Assembly (NCBI RefSeq): GCF_002899455.1
Contig: NZ_PPFB01000001.1
Coordinates: forward strand, 2,324,501-2,388,500
DNA from: Streptomyces sp. DH-12
GTDB taxonomy: Bacteria > Actinomycetota > Actinomycetes > Streptomycetales > Streptomycetaceae
Direction: 5' to 3'
DNA length: 64,000 nt
The notes under the pieces are model-generated. The model worked only from the letters and a program-made list of their open reading frames with translations. It was not told the DNA's origin and ran no database searches. A program made the position numbers and the translations under genes. Positions 44,441-53,081 of this stretch are shown here, piece after piece (position 1 is the first letter of the stretch; the number at the start of each line of letters is the position of its first letter).

Positions 44441-45428
44441 GCCGACTCCTCACTCTCTGCCGCCGCCCGCGCCATGCCCGGCGCAGGCCCACCACTCCCA
44501 TAACGAGCGGGAGTTCCGCAGGGCTCGGGAGCTGGACCATCTCTTCACGTTGGCCGGGACCGTCCGGGGCAACCCTATGCGACGTCGGCGCGCCGGCGAT
44601 CGACCCCGGTGCCGAGTCGGACACGGAGGCGTACGTCGTGGGCTCGTCGAGCGTGCTCCAGTGGCCGAGCGGCCAGGCGATGACCACGGCCCGGCCCACC
44701 ACCTCGTCCTCGGACACGGTGCCGCCGTAGTCGGTGTCCTGGTGGGAACGGGAGTCCGCGGAGTTCGCGCGGTGGTCGCCCATCACCCACAGCCGGCCCT
44801 CCGGCACGGTGACGTCGAAGGGCGTCAGCGAGGGGGCGTTGCCGGGATAGAGGTAGTCCTCGTCCAGCGGGACGCCGTTGACGGTGACGCGGCCCTGGGT
44901 GTCGCAGCACTGGACGCGGTCGCCGCCGACCCCGACGACCCGCTTGATCAGGTCCTTCTCGTTGTCCGACGGCAGCAGACCGATGAAGGTGAGGCCCTCC
45001 TTGATCTGCTTGATGCCGACCGGGTCCTCCGCCTTGGGCGTGGTCCGCTCGTCCTGGAGCCAGCCGCCGGGGTCCTTGAACACGACGACGTCGCCGCGCT
45101 CGGGCCTGGAGCCGAACCAGGGGGTGAGCTTGTCGACGAGGACGCGGTCGCCGATCCGGATCGTCTGCTCCATGGAGCCGGACGGGATGACGAACGCCTG
45201 CACGAGGAACGTCTTCAGCACCAGCGCGATCAGGACGGCGACGCCGATGAGGAGCGGGATCTCCTTGACGGCGCTGCGCCTGCGGCGGCGCTTGACCTTG
45301 CGCTGGAGCTTGCGCCGTTCGGCGCGGGTGCGGCCGGAGGAAGGGGTGACGGCCCGCCGGGCCCCGGTGGGCAGCAGGTTCTCGGCGGCGCTCGCCGGCA
45401 CGCCGCGGGGCTTGCCGCGGTTACCCAT
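44328..45428 (-). CDS. sipX: Type I signal peptidase SipX
   Basis: A 366-aa signal peptidase. A basic N-terminus (RTRAERRKLQRKVKRRRRR) precedes the membrane span; catalytic Ser85 (IPSGSMEQ) and Lys162 (DLIKRVVGVGGD); a GDHRANSADSR box follows. The C-terminal about 45 residues are Arg/Gly-rich, without family similarity, encoded inside the start of sipY; the original end may be nearer residue 320. ATG 45428 overlaps sipW by eight bases. Confidence 0.9.
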   Translation of the reverse strand: MGNRGKPRGVPASAAENLLPTGARRAVTPSSGRTRAERRKLQRKVKRRRRRSAVKEIPLLIGVAVLIALVLKTFLVQAFVIPSGSMEQTIRIGDRVLVDKLTPWFGSRPERGDVVVFKDPGGWLQDERTTPKAEDPVGIKQIKEGLTFIGLLPSDNEKDLIKRVVGVGGDRVQCCDTQGRVTVNGVPLDEDYLYPGNAPSLTPFDVTVPEGRLWVMGDHRANSADSRSHQDTDYGGTVSEDEVVGRAVVIAWPLGHWSTLDEPTTYASVSDSAPGSIAGAPTSHRVAPDGPGQREEMVQLPSPAELPLVMGVVGLRRAWRGRRQRVRSRRGGCGGGRTVRSGWRGAPRRLRGAGRTGRGTRRVLRE

Positions 45429-46290
45429 GACCGCCCCCCGCCGGTGCGGCCGCGTCCGCCTCCCGCACGCCCGCGGAAGCCTCTGCCGTCTCCCGCACGC
45501 CCGCGGAATCACCGGCCACGCCCGGCCCGGAGGCACGCCCGGACCCACCGGCCGCCCCCGCGCCCCCCGCCGCCCCCGGTCGCGGGGATGCCTCCCCCGC
45601 CGGCACCCCCGCGTACGCGTCCGTCGGCTCCAGAAGGCCGGCGCGGCCGAACGGCCACACGACGCCCTCGGCACGCCCGATGACGTCCTCGACCGGCACC
45701 ATCCCGCCACCGGGCGACCCGAGACGGTCACGCGAGTCACTGGAGTTGCTGCGGTGGTCGCCGAGGACGAACAGCCGCCCCTCGGGCACGACCACGTCGA
45801 ACCGCACCGTGGAGGGGCTGTCACCGGGGAACAGGAAGCCCGACTCGTCGACCGACCGGCCGTTCACCCGGATCCTCCCCTCCGCGTCACAGCAGACCAC
45901 GTGGTCCCCGCCCACCCCGACGACCCGTTTGATGTAGTCGGCGTCACCGAAATACCCGGCGCCGTCGAACACGATCACGTCGCCGCGGTCCGGCCCGTCG
46001 CCGAAGCGGTACGCCAGCTTGTTCACGAGAACGCGGTCGCCGACCGTCAATCCCTTCTCCATCGATCCGCTCGGGATCTCGAAGGGCCGCGCCACGAACG
46101 TGTTGACCGCCAGCAGGAACAGCAGGCAGAGCAGCAGGGTCAGCGTGATCCGCCCGCCGGGCAGCCGGTCCGTGAGGCGCGACACCAACGCGGAACGCGA
46201 CCGCCCCTCCGGCCCCGGCGCGCCCGAGGAGTCCTCGGGGTCCGGGGGGAGGGAGCGGTCGCGCTCCGTCGGCTGTGCTTCGGTGTCCAT
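45421..46290 (-). CDS. sipW: Type I signal peptidase SipW
   Basis: A 289-aa signal peptidase, first of four paralogues in a row. A membrane span (about 48-65) precedes catalytic Ser76 (IPSGSMEKG) and Lys121 (DYIKRVVGVGGD), and GDHRSNSSDSRDR. The C-terminal 60 residues are Ala/Gly-rich and lack the second membrane span seen in SipY and SipZ. ATG 46290. It lies 45 bases downstream of rplS on the same strand. Confidence 0.92.
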   Translation of the reverse strand: MDTEAQPTERDRSLPPDPEDSSGAPGPEGRSRSALVSRLTDRLPGGRITLTLLLCLLFLLAVNTFVARPFEIPSGSMEKGLTVGDRVLVNKLAYRFGDGPDRGDVIVFDGAGYFGDADYIKRVVGVGGDHVVCCDAEGRIRVNGRSVDESGFLFPGDSPSTVRFDVVVPEGRLFVLGDHRSNSSDSRDRLGSPGGGMVPVEDVIGRAEGVVWPFGRAGLLEPTDAYAGVPAGEASPRPGAAGGAGAAGGSGRASGPGVAGDSAGVRETAEASAGVREADAAAPAGGGHG

Positions 46291-46335
46291 CGGGGCCAGA
46301 TGCTATCCGGCCGCGATATGACGCCGGTAAAGCGC

Positions 46336-46686
46336 TCAGTTCTCGCGCTTCTCCTTGATCTTCGCGGCCTTGCCGCGGAGCTCACGGAGGTAGTACAGCT
46401 TGGCGCGGCGGACGTCGCCCTTGGTGACGAGCTCGATCTTCTCCACGATCGGAGTGTGCACCGGGAAGGTGCGCTCGACGCCGACGGAGAAGGAGACCTT
46501 GCGGACCGTGAAGGTCTCGCGCACGCCGGAACCCTGGCGGCGGATCACCACGCCCTTGAACTGCTGCACACGGGAGCGGTTGCCCTCGATGACGCGCACG
46601 TGGACGTTGACGGTGTCGCCGGGACGGAAGTCCGGGACGTCGCTGCGGAGCGACGCGGAGTCGACGGAGTCGAGCAGGTGAGACAT
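46336..46686 (-). CDS. rplS: Large ribosomal subunit protein L19 (bL19)
   Basis: A 116-aa ribosomal protein at the 30S-50S interface. Sequence shows the standard core [95 protein letters not shown] (recognised by position). ATG 46686. Upstream 131 bases separate it from trmD and include a small hairpin. Confidence 0.97.
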   Translation of the reverse strand: MSHLLDSVDSASLRSDVPDFRPGDTVNVHVRVIEGNRSRVQQFKGVVIRRQGSGVRETFTVRKVSFSVGVERTFPVHTPIVEKIELVTKGDVRRAKLYYLRELRGKAAKIKEKREN

Positions 46687-46774
46687 GTCGTCTGCTTTCT
46701 TCGCTGATGCCGCAGGTCATCAACGGCAACTAGGTTCGGGATCGGGCTGTGCGGTTCGGGGCGGGCGTCGTGTC

Positions 46775-46789
46775 CCCCTGCGGCAGGGG
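46775..46789 (-). terminator. Small hairpin between trmD and rplS
   Basis: CCCCTG/CAGGGG with a 3-base loop (46775-46789) lies 29 bases downstream of the trmD stop. Weak terminator candidate; it could equally be part of the rplS leader. Confidence 0.4.
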
Positions 46790-46817
46790 CGCTCGCCGGA
46801 CGGCGCACAACAGCGGC

Positions 46818-47651
46818 CTATTCTTCCACGCCGCCGGTCCTGCGCCAAAATCGGCCGTACGGCTCCCCTTCGGGGTCCGGTTCCCAGCCGAGGATGGACA
46901 GCATCTCCCGGTCCTTCTTGTCGAAGGCCTCGGGTCCGCAGCGTTCGACGAGGTCGGGGCGGTGGGCGGTGGTCCGCCGCAGCGCCTCGTCGCGCCGCCA
47001 GCGGGCGATCTTCCCGTGGTGGCCGCTGAGCAGCACGTCCGGGATCTCCCGGCCGCGCCAGGACGGCGGCTTGGTGTAGACGGGGCCCTCCAGCAGGTTG
47101 GCCATGGCGCCGGGGGCGAAGGAGTCGTCGCGGTGCGACTCCGCGTTGCCGAGGACGCCCGGGAGCAGCCGCGCCACCGCCTCGGTGACGACCAGGACCG
47201 CGGCCTCGCCGCCGGCCAGGACGTAGTCGCCGATGGACACCTCGTACACCGGCATGCGGGTGGCGTACTCGTCGACGACGCGGCGGTCGATGCCCTCGTA
47301 GCGGGCCGGGGTGAAGATCAGCCAGGGCCGCCCGGAGAGGTGGACGGCGAGTTCCTGGGTGAAGGGGCGGCCGCTCGGGGTGGGGACGATCAGGGCGGGC
47401 TCGCCCGCACCGCGCTCGTAGCCGTCCGCCAGCACCGAGTCCAGCGCGTCCCCCCAGGGCTCGGTCTTCATGACCATGCCGGGACCGCCGCCGTACGGGG
47501 TGTCGTCGACGGTGTTGTGCCGGTCGTACGTCCAGTCGCGCAGGTCGTGGACGTGCACGTCGAGCTGTCCGCGGGCGCGCGCCTTGCCGACGAGGGAGAC
47601 GTTCAGCGGGTCGAGGTACTCGGGGAAGATCGTGACGACGTCGAGCCGCAT
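46818..47651 (-). CDS. trmD: tRNA (guanine37-N1)-methyltransferase
   Basis: A 277-aa SPOUT-fold enzyme methylating G37 beside the anticodon. The trefoil-knot SAM region is VSIGDYVLAGGEAAVLVVTEAVARLLPGVLG, and DDTPYGGGPGMVMK is the conserved loop. ATG 47651 shares one base with the rimM stop. Part of the rpsP-KH-rimM-trmD-rplS group. Confidence 0.96.
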   Translation of the reverse strand: MRLDVVTIFPEYLDPLNVSLVGKARARGQLDVHVHDLRDWTYDRHNTVDDTPYGGGPGMVMKTEPWGDALDSVLADGYERGAGEPALIVPTPSGRPFTQELAVHLSGRPWLIFTPARYEGIDRRVVDEYATRMPVYEVSIGDYVLAGGEAAVLVVTEAVARLLPGVLGNAESHRDDSFAPGAMANLLEGPVYTKPPSWRGREIPDVLLSGHHGKIARWRRDEALRRTTAHRPDLVERCGPEAFDKKDREMLSILGWEPDPEGEPYGRFWRRTGGVEE

Positions 47652-48211
47652 CAGGCGTCGTCCCCGGATTCCGCGGCGTCCCGGGACGAGGCGACCTCGG
47701 CGCGGTCGTCGATCAGACCGGGCGGCGGGTCGATGACCGCGCGCTGCTCCTCCAGGTCGATCTCGGTGACGATCTCCTGGACGAAGGGCACGAACACCTC
47801 GGTGCCGTCCGGGCGCTCGACGACGAAGAGGTCCTGGGTGGGCAGGTGGGAGATCTCGGTGATCCGGCCGACCGCCTCGCCGTCCTCGGTGACGACGTCG
47901 AGGTCGATCAGCTGGTGGTCGTAGTACTCGTCCTCGCCCTCGGGCAGTTCCTCGGGGTCGACGTCGGCGATGAGGAGGGTGTTGCGCAGGGCCTCGGCGC
48001 CGTTGCGGTCGTGGACGCCCTCGAAGCGCAGCAGCAGGCGGCCGCTGTGCACCCGGCCGCTCGCGATGGTCAGCGGCCCGGTGGAGGCCGGGTCGGTGGC
48101 CAGCACGGCGCCGGGGCCGAGCCTCAGCTCCGGCTCGTCGGTGCGGACTTCGACGGTGACCTCGCCCTTGATGCCGTGGGCGCGGCCGATACGAGCGACT
48201 ACCAGCTGCAC
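47651..48211 (-). CDS. rimM: Ribosome maturation factor RimM
   Basis: A 186-aa factor for 16S rRNA 3' domain assembly that binds ribosomal protein S19. N-terminal barrel ([28 protein letters not shown]) and C-terminal PRC-barrel ([36 protein letters not shown]). Start GTG 48211 follows AGGAGA. Overlaps trmD by one base. Confidence 0.95.
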   Translation of the reverse strand: MQLVVARIGRAHGIKGEVTVEVRTDEPELRLGPGAVLATDPASTGPLTIASGRVHSGRLLLRFEGVHDRNGAEALRNTLLIADVDPEELPEGEDEYYDHQLIDLDVVTEDGEAVGRITEISHLPTQDLFVVERPDGTEVFVPFVQEIVTEIDLEEQRAVIDPPPGLIDDRAEVASSRDAAESGDDA

Positions 48212-48294
48212 TGTGTTCGTTCTCCTGTCATACGACTGCGGGCCGGGGACGGCCCAGTGGCCCTCCCCGGCCCGAGCCGGTGCTGCTTGCGGCG

Positions 48295-48534
48295 TCAGCG
48301 GACGTGGTCCACGTCGACGAGGTCGACGCGGACACCGCGGCCGCCGATGGCGCCCACGACGGTGCGCAGAGCGCGCGCGGTGCGGCCGTTGCGGCCGATC
48401 ACCTTGCCGAGGTCGTCCGGGTGGACCCGGACCTCGAGCACGCGACCGCGGCGCAGGTCGCGCGAGGCGACCTGCACATCGTCAGGGTTGTCGACGATGC
48501 CCTTCACGAGGTGCTCGAGAGCCTCCTCGAGCAT
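48295..48534 (-). CDS. khpA: KH-domain RNA-binding protein (KhpA)
   Basis: A 79-aa single KH domain: [21 protein letters not shown] then the RNA-binding loop [16 protein letters not shown]. The family binds RNA broadly and affects sporulation and cell-envelope genes in other Gram-positives. ATG 48534 lies two bases after the rpsP stop, so it is coupled to rpsP. Confidence 0.93.
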   Translation of the reverse strand: MLEEALEHLVKGIVDNPDDVQVASRDLRRGRVLEVRVHPDDLGKVIGRNGRTARALRTVVGAIGGRGVRVDLVDVDHVR

Positions 48535-48536
48535 GC

Positions 48537-48965
48537 TCAGGCCTCGGTCGACGCAGACGAAGAGGACTCAGCAGCGGCCTCGTCCTTCTTCTCAGCCTTC
48601 TTCTTCTGGGTGATGGCCTCACCCTTGCCCTCGTCCTCGCCGCCGATGGCCTCGAAGGACGGGCGGGCGGGCTTCTCGGGCTGCTGCAGCAGAGGCGCCG
48701 GGGCGGGCTCGCCCTTGAACTTCTGCCAGTCGCCGGTCTTCTTCAGGATGGCGAGCACGGGCTCGGTCGGCTGGGCGCCGACGGAGAGCCAGTACGCCAC
48801 ACGCTCGGCGTCGACCTCCATCACCGACGGGTTGTACGTCGGGTGGTACTTGCCGATCTCCTCGATGGCCCGGCCGTCACGGCGGGTACGGGAGTCGGCG
48901 ACGACGATGCGGTAGTGAGGCGAACGGATCTTGCCCAGACGCTTCAGCTTGATCTTGACTGCCAC
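48537..48965 (-). CDS. rpsP: Small ribosomal subunit protein S16 (bS16)
   Basis: A 142-aa ribosomal protein. The conserved core occupies residues 1-85 ([29 protein letters not shown]); the C-terminal 55 residues are Lys/Glu/Ala/Ser-rich, as commonly seen in actinobacteria. Start GTG 48965. First gene of the rpsP-khpA-rimM-trmD-rplS group. Confidence 0.96.
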   Translation of the reverse strand: MAVKIKLKRLGKIRSPHYRIVVADSRTRRDGRAIEEIGKYHPTYNPSVMEVDAERVAYWLSVGAQPTEPVLAILKKTGDWQKFKGEPAPAPLLQQPEKPARPSFEAIGGEDEGKGEAITQKKKAEKKDEAAAESSSSASTEA

Positions 48966-49163
48966 GGGAGTGGGTTCTCCTGGATTTGACGTGGTGGGGC
49001 ACGGCGAGTGAGCCGCGTGGGGTTGCGGTACCCGAGTGCCCGATGGACGCGTCAGCCGGAGGAGAGAGGGGTCCTGTGCGGCTGTCGAGTACAGCTAGCC
49101 ATTGTGCCACACCCTGAGGGGCCGGACGGCCCCGGGGCGAGGGCACGTGGGCACGACGGAGCG

Positions 49164-49196
49164 GCACCCGGCGCGCGCTGCTTGCGCGCCGGGTGC
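49164..49196 (-). terminator. Strong hairpin upstream of rpsP
   Basis: A perfect 13-bp stem (49164-49176 with 49184-49196, 7-base loop) in the 281-base region between the SprT-like gene and rpsP. It probably isolates the rpsP operon from the upstream transcript, together with the hairpin at 49220-49244. No other feature was recognised in that region. Confidence 0.75.
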
Positions 49197-49219
49197 GTCC
49201 GGTGGCCGGCGGGGCCGGG

Positions 49220-49244
49220 CCCCGGCACCCACGAGGTGCCGGGG
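49220..49244 (-). terminator. Terminator of the SprT-like gene
   Basis: A perfect 10-bp stem (49220-49229 with 49235-49244) and 5-base loop starts two bases downstream of the stop codon at 49247-49249. Confidence 0.75.
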
Positions 49245-49246
49245 TC

Positions 49247-49843
49247 TCAGCTCGCCGCGACGACTTCCGGGATCCGGAACGGCTTTCCGCAGCCGCCGCA
49301 GACGATGGGCGCCTGCGCCAGCACCGACGGGACGACGCGCACGTTGCGGCCGCAGTCGCAGACCGCCTTGACGCGCACGCCGCCGCCGGACGAGCCGTGC
49401 CGCGCGGCCGGACCGCGGAAGCTGCGGGCGGTGTCGCCCGCGGTCGCCGCGGTGTGGGCCTTGAGGGCGCGCTGGAGACGCTCCGTCGTCGGGCGGTACC
49501 GGCGCTTCGCCTCGGGGGTGAGCGTGACCAGCGAGAAGCCGCTGCTCGGGTGCGGCTCCTCGGGGTGGTCCAGCCCCAGCTCCTCGGCGATGGCCAGGAA
49601 CCTGCGGTTGTGGTACCGACCGGCTCGGGATGTGTCGCGCACGCCGCGCGCGGCGGCGATGCCGTGGACTGCCTCGTGCAGCAGTCGCTCGAAGGAGAGT
49701 TCGTGCCCGCACGCGGACGACGACTCTCCGATCAGGGACTCGGGCGCGGCGAGATCGGGCAGTTCGGGGTGGTACCGCTGAATGTCGGCCCACGCCTGTG
49801 CCAGCTCTGCGGCGAGAACAGGTGGTGTCTGTGTCGTGCTCAC
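49247..49843 (-). CDS. SprT-like metalloprotease-fold protein
   Basis: A 198-aa protein. The metal motif HEAVHGIAAARG (HExxH) at about residue 56 and YHNRRFLAIAEELGL resemble SprT/SprTN-type proteases. The C-terminus is a zinc ribbon with two Cys pairs (CDCG and CGGCG). Related proteins act on DNA-protein crosslinks in eukaryotes; the bacterial role is unknown. GTG 49843 has no evident Shine-Dalgarno, so a leaderless mRNA is possible. Confidence 0.82.
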   Translation of the reverse strand: MSTTQTPPVLAAELAQAWADIQRYHPELPDLAAPESLIGESSSACGHELSFERLLHEAVHGIAAARGVRDTSRAGRYHNRRFLAIAEELGLDHPEEPHPSSGFSLVTLTPEAKRRYRPTTERLQRALKAHTAATAGDTARSFRGPAARHGSSGGGVRVKAVCDCGRNVRVVPSVLAQAPIVCGGCGKPFRIPEVVAAS

Positions 49844-50432
49844 GTAATGACAACGAGCCGGGGTGCCTCTGTGTTCCGATTCCGGGGCATCCCAAATAAT
49901 TTGCACGTACCCGTCAGTTGCCGCTGATGCGTCCTGACGAACACGGGTGCGCTGATCTGCGGAGAAGCCTCGCAGCTCACCGCAAGGTGGTGCGTAGGCT
50001 GACGTACGCCCCCGCGTGTATCCGGTCTGCACGCGCCGGTGCGCGTGCGCCCCTCGGACGCGCAAGGGCCCTTTCGGCCGCCCTCGCGGCGGGAGGCGGC
50101 GTCCGGTTCACCCGGAACGCCGTGACCGCAGAACCTACCCGGTCCGCCCCCGGCGCCGCGAACCGCCCCTCCCTCCGGACCCCGGCGCTCCGTCGCCATT
50201 GGCCGGAACGTTCCGCGGAACGACTCCGCCGTGACGGACCGAACGGCCCCCTGATTACCGGAAGGTGAATTCTTGCCACTGGCATGAGCAACTGCCGAAC
50301 GGCCGCCCCCTTCCACTGGACGACACGTCGAGGGCGGAGTTTCCTGGCATACGGGGGGTGTGCGGGCGCACTGCACGGGGGCCAGGGAAACGGGGACCGC
50401 GGCAACTTCTCGGCTGATTGGGGCGCTTACCT
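49844..50432. other. 589-base divergent intergenic region
   Basis: No gene with convincing coding signals between the divergent SprT-like and methyltransferase genes. It contains a perfect 14-base palindrome CGTTCCGCGGAACG at 50209-50222, and an AT-richer stretch near 49895-49905. Both flanking genes lack clear ribosome sites, suggesting that promoters lie directly before their starts. Confidence 0.6.
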
Positions 50433-51287
50433 ATGACACCTACGCTCGTGCGGCAGCACCCGTCGCGCACGGGGACGGTCCCGCGCGTGGACCTGCGGGC
50501 ACGCGCGCGTGACTGGTCCGAGATACAGGAGCGGATGCTCGTACCGCTCTACGAGGCGGTGTACGAGCGACTCGACGTGGGCCCGGCGACCCGGCTGCTG
50601 GGCCTCGGCTGCGGCTCCGGACTGGCCCTGCTGATGGCGGCCTCCCGCGGGGCGGCGATCACCGGCGTGGACACCTCGTCCGACCGGCTGGCCCTCGCAC
50701 GGGAACGCCTGCTGCCGGACGAGCGGGACGCCCACGCGCGCACGGGCACCCGGATCGTGCAGGGCTCCCCCGCCGAGGCGGCCCGTGCCGACGCCACCGG
50801 GTACACCGTGGTGACCGCCTTCGAACCGATCGGGTGCCTCGCGGGCGACGCGGAGGGACTGGGCGAGCTGCTCGCCGAGGCGCTGCCGCTGGCCGGACGC
50901 GGGGCGGCCGTGGTGCTGGCCGGCTGGGGCCCGCCCGAGCGCTGCGCCACCGCGTCGGTGCTGCGGGTGGCCGCCAAGCTGGCGGAGCCGCTGCGCGGCG
51001 CGGACGCCTGGCGCCCCACCGAACGGGACGACCTGGAGCGGGTCGCCGAACGCGCGGGCCTGCGGCCGGACGGCTCCGGCCGGGTCGCCTGCCCCTTCGG
51101 CTACGCGGACGCGGACAGCGCCGTGCGGGGCCTGAGGTCGACGGGCCTGTTCGACCCGGCCATCACCGCCACCGACCAGGTGCAAGTCGACAAGGAACTG
51201 ACCGAGGCCCTCCACCCGTACCAGCGGGCCGACGGCACCGTGTGGATGCCGAACGTGTTCCGGTACCTCGTCGCGCGCGTGCCCTGA
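50433..51287 (+). CDS. SAM-dependent methyltransferase
   Basis: A 284-aa class I methyltransferase. Motif I is LLGLGCGSGLALLMAA (about 52-67), with GVDTSSDRL (acidic ribose contact) and IVQGSPAEA next. The C-terminal half lacks a recognised acceptor domain, so the substrate is unknown. ATG 50433 was chosen; TTG 50418 is an in-frame alternative. There is no visible ribosome site. A long hairpin follows. Confidence 0.85.
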   Translation: MTPTLVRQHPSRTGTVPRVDLRARARDWSEIQERMLVPLYEAVYERLDVGPATRLLGLGCGSGLALLMAASRGAAITGVDTSSDRLALARERLLPDERDAHARTGTRIVQGSPAEAARADATGYTVVTAFEPIGCLAGDAEGLGELLAEALPLAGRGAAVVLAGWGPPERCATASVLRVAAKLAEPLRGADAWRPTERDDLERVAERAGLRPDGSGRVACPFGYADADSAVRGLRSTGLFDPAITATDQVQVDKELTEALHPYQRADGTVWMPNVFRYLVARVP

Positions 51288-51300
51288 CGGGCTCGGCCAC

Positions 51301-51351
51301 GGACGCCGCGGGGGCGCCTCCTCGGACGAGGAAGGCGCCCCCGCGGCGTCC
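51301..51351. terminator. Very long bidirectional terminator
   Basis: An 18-bp perfect GC-rich stem (51301-51318 with 51334-51351), extended by partial pairing of the inner 15 bases, lies between the convergent methyltransferase and ffh genes. One of the strongest hairpins in the window. Confidence 0.85.
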
Positions 51352-51362
51352 GTGCGCGGGTC

Positions 51363-52922
51363 TCAGCCCATGAACTTCTTGAACTCGTCGGGCAGCTCGA
51401 AGTCCTTGCCGCCCTGCTGCGGCAGACCGAAGGCGTTGCCGGCCTGGGCCGCCGCGGCGCGCCGCGCGGCCTCCTCCTGCTCCTGCTGCTTGCGCTTCAT
51501 CGGATTGCCCGAGCGCTGCTTGCCCTTGGCCTGCTTCTGCTTCTTCTTGCCGCGGCCGGGACCGCCGCCCATGCCCGGCATCCCCGGCATCCCGGGCATC
51601 CCCGGCATGCCGCCGCCCTGAGCCATGCGGGACATCATCTTCCGCGCCTCGAAGAACCGCTCGACCAGGTTCTTCACCGCGCTGACCTCGACACCGGAGC
51701 CCTTGGCGATACGGGCGCGGCGCGAGCCGTTGATGATCGTCGGGTCCTGGCGCTCGCCGGGCGTCATCGACTTGATGATCGCGGCGGTGCGGTCCACGTC
51801 CCGCTCGTCGAGGTTGTTGATCTGGTCCTTGATCTGCCCCATGCCCGGGAGCATCCCGAGCAGCTTGGAGAGGGAGCCCATCTTGCGGACCTGCTCCATC
51901 TGGGCGAGGAAGTCGTCCAGGGTGAAGTCCTGGCCCTTCTTCGACGCCAGCTTGGAGGCCATCCGTTCGGCCTCTTCCTGGCTGAACGTCTTCTCCGCCT
52001 GCTCGATCAGGGTGAGCAGGTCACCCATGTCGAGGATGCGGGAGGCCATCCGGTCCGGGTGGAAGGCGTCGAAGTCGTCGAGCTTCTCACCGTTGGACGC
52101 GAACATGATCGGCTTGCCGGTGACCTGCCGGATCGACAGGGCGGCGCCACCGCGCGCGTCACCGTCGAGCTTGGAGAGCACCACGCCGTCGAAGCCGACG
52201 CCGTCGCGGAAGGCCTCGGCGGTGTTGACCGCGTCCTGACCGATCATCGCGTCGACGACGAAGAGGATCTCGTCGGGCGAGACCGCGTCCCGGATGTCCG
52301 CGGCCTGCTGCATCATCTCCTGGTCGATGCCCAGGCGGCCGGCGGTGTCCACGATCACGATGTCGTGGACCTTGGACCGGGCGTGCTCGAGGGAGTCCTT
52401 GGCGACCTTCACCGGGTCGCCCACGCCGTTGCCCGGCTCGGGCGCGTAGACGGCGACGCCGGCCCGCTCGGCGACCACGCTGAGCTGGTTGACGGCGTTG
52501 GGGCGCTGGAGGTCGGCGGCGACCAGCAGCGGGGAGTGGCCCTGGTCCTTGAGCCACTTGCCGAGCTTGCCCGCGAGGGTGGTCTTGCCGGCGCCCTGCA
52601 GACCCGCGAGCATGATCACGGTCGGGGGCTGCTTGGCGAAGCGGAGGCGGCGGGTCTCGCCGCCGAGGATCTGGACGAGCTCGTCGTTGACGATCTTGAT
52701 GATCTGCTGGGCCGGATTGAGCGCCTTGGAGACCTCGGCGCCGAGCGCACGCTCCTTGACGTTCTTGATGAACGCCCGGACGACCGGCAGGGCCACGTCC
52801 GCTTCCAGGAGGGCGATGCGGATCTCACGCGCCGTGGCGTCGATGTCCGCCTCGGACAACCTGCCTTTGCCGCGGAGGTTTTTGAAAGTCGCGCTGAGGC
52901 GGTCGGAGAGGGTATCGAACAC
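51363..52922 (-). CDS. ffh: Signal recognition particle protein Ffh
   Basis: A 519-aa SRP54 GTPase that binds 4.5S RNA and signal sequences and docks with FtsY. N domain (1-90), G domain with GLQGAGKTT (107-115), DTAGRLGID and LSKLDGDARGG, then the Met-rich M domain. The C-terminus has GMP repeats (GMPGMPGMPGM) and a basic KKKQKQAKGK stretch. Start is GTG 52922. The partner ftsY is at 60.3-61.5 kb. Confidence 0.97.
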   Translation of the reverse strand: MFDTLSDRLSATFKNLRGKGRLSEADIDATAREIRIALLEADVALPVVRAFIKNVKERALGAEVSKALNPAQQIIKIVNDELVQILGGETRRLRFAKQPPTVIMLAGLQGAGKTTLAGKLGKWLKDQGHSPLLVAADLQRPNAVNQLSVVAERAGVAVYAPEPGNGVGDPVKVAKDSLEHARSKVHDIVIVDTAGRLGIDQEMMQQAADIRDAVSPDEILFVVDAMIGQDAVNTAEAFRDGVGFDGVVLSKLDGDARGGAALSIRQVTGKPIMFASNGEKLDDFDAFHPDRMASRILDMGDLLTLIEQAEKTFSQEEAERMASKLASKKGQDFTLDDFLAQMEQVRKMGSLSKLLGMLPGMGQIKDQINNLDERDVDRTAAIIKSMTPGERQDPTIINGSRRARIAKGSGVEVSAVKNLVERFFEARKMMSRMAQGGGMPGMPGMPGMPGMGGGPGRGKKKQKQAKGKQRSGNPMKRKQQEQEEAARRAAAAQAGNAFGLPQQGGKDFELPDEFKKFMG

Positions 52923-53081
52923 GGTGGCGTCGGTCCTCGAGGTCGGGGGCGGACTGGGCTGCCCTCCAGGGTATCCGGCCCGGCAAGCACATCGCCCCCG
53001 CCCGCTGAGGTCAGCGGGCGGGGACGGAAGCCCCGCGTCGGCGGGGAGCGCATCCCGCAAACGCATGACGTGACCAGGAGG

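Noticed and set aside
51560..51615. Repeated GMP codons at the end of ffh as a variable minisatellite
   Set aside because: Met/Gly-rich repeats are normal for SRP54 M domains, and the units are irregular.
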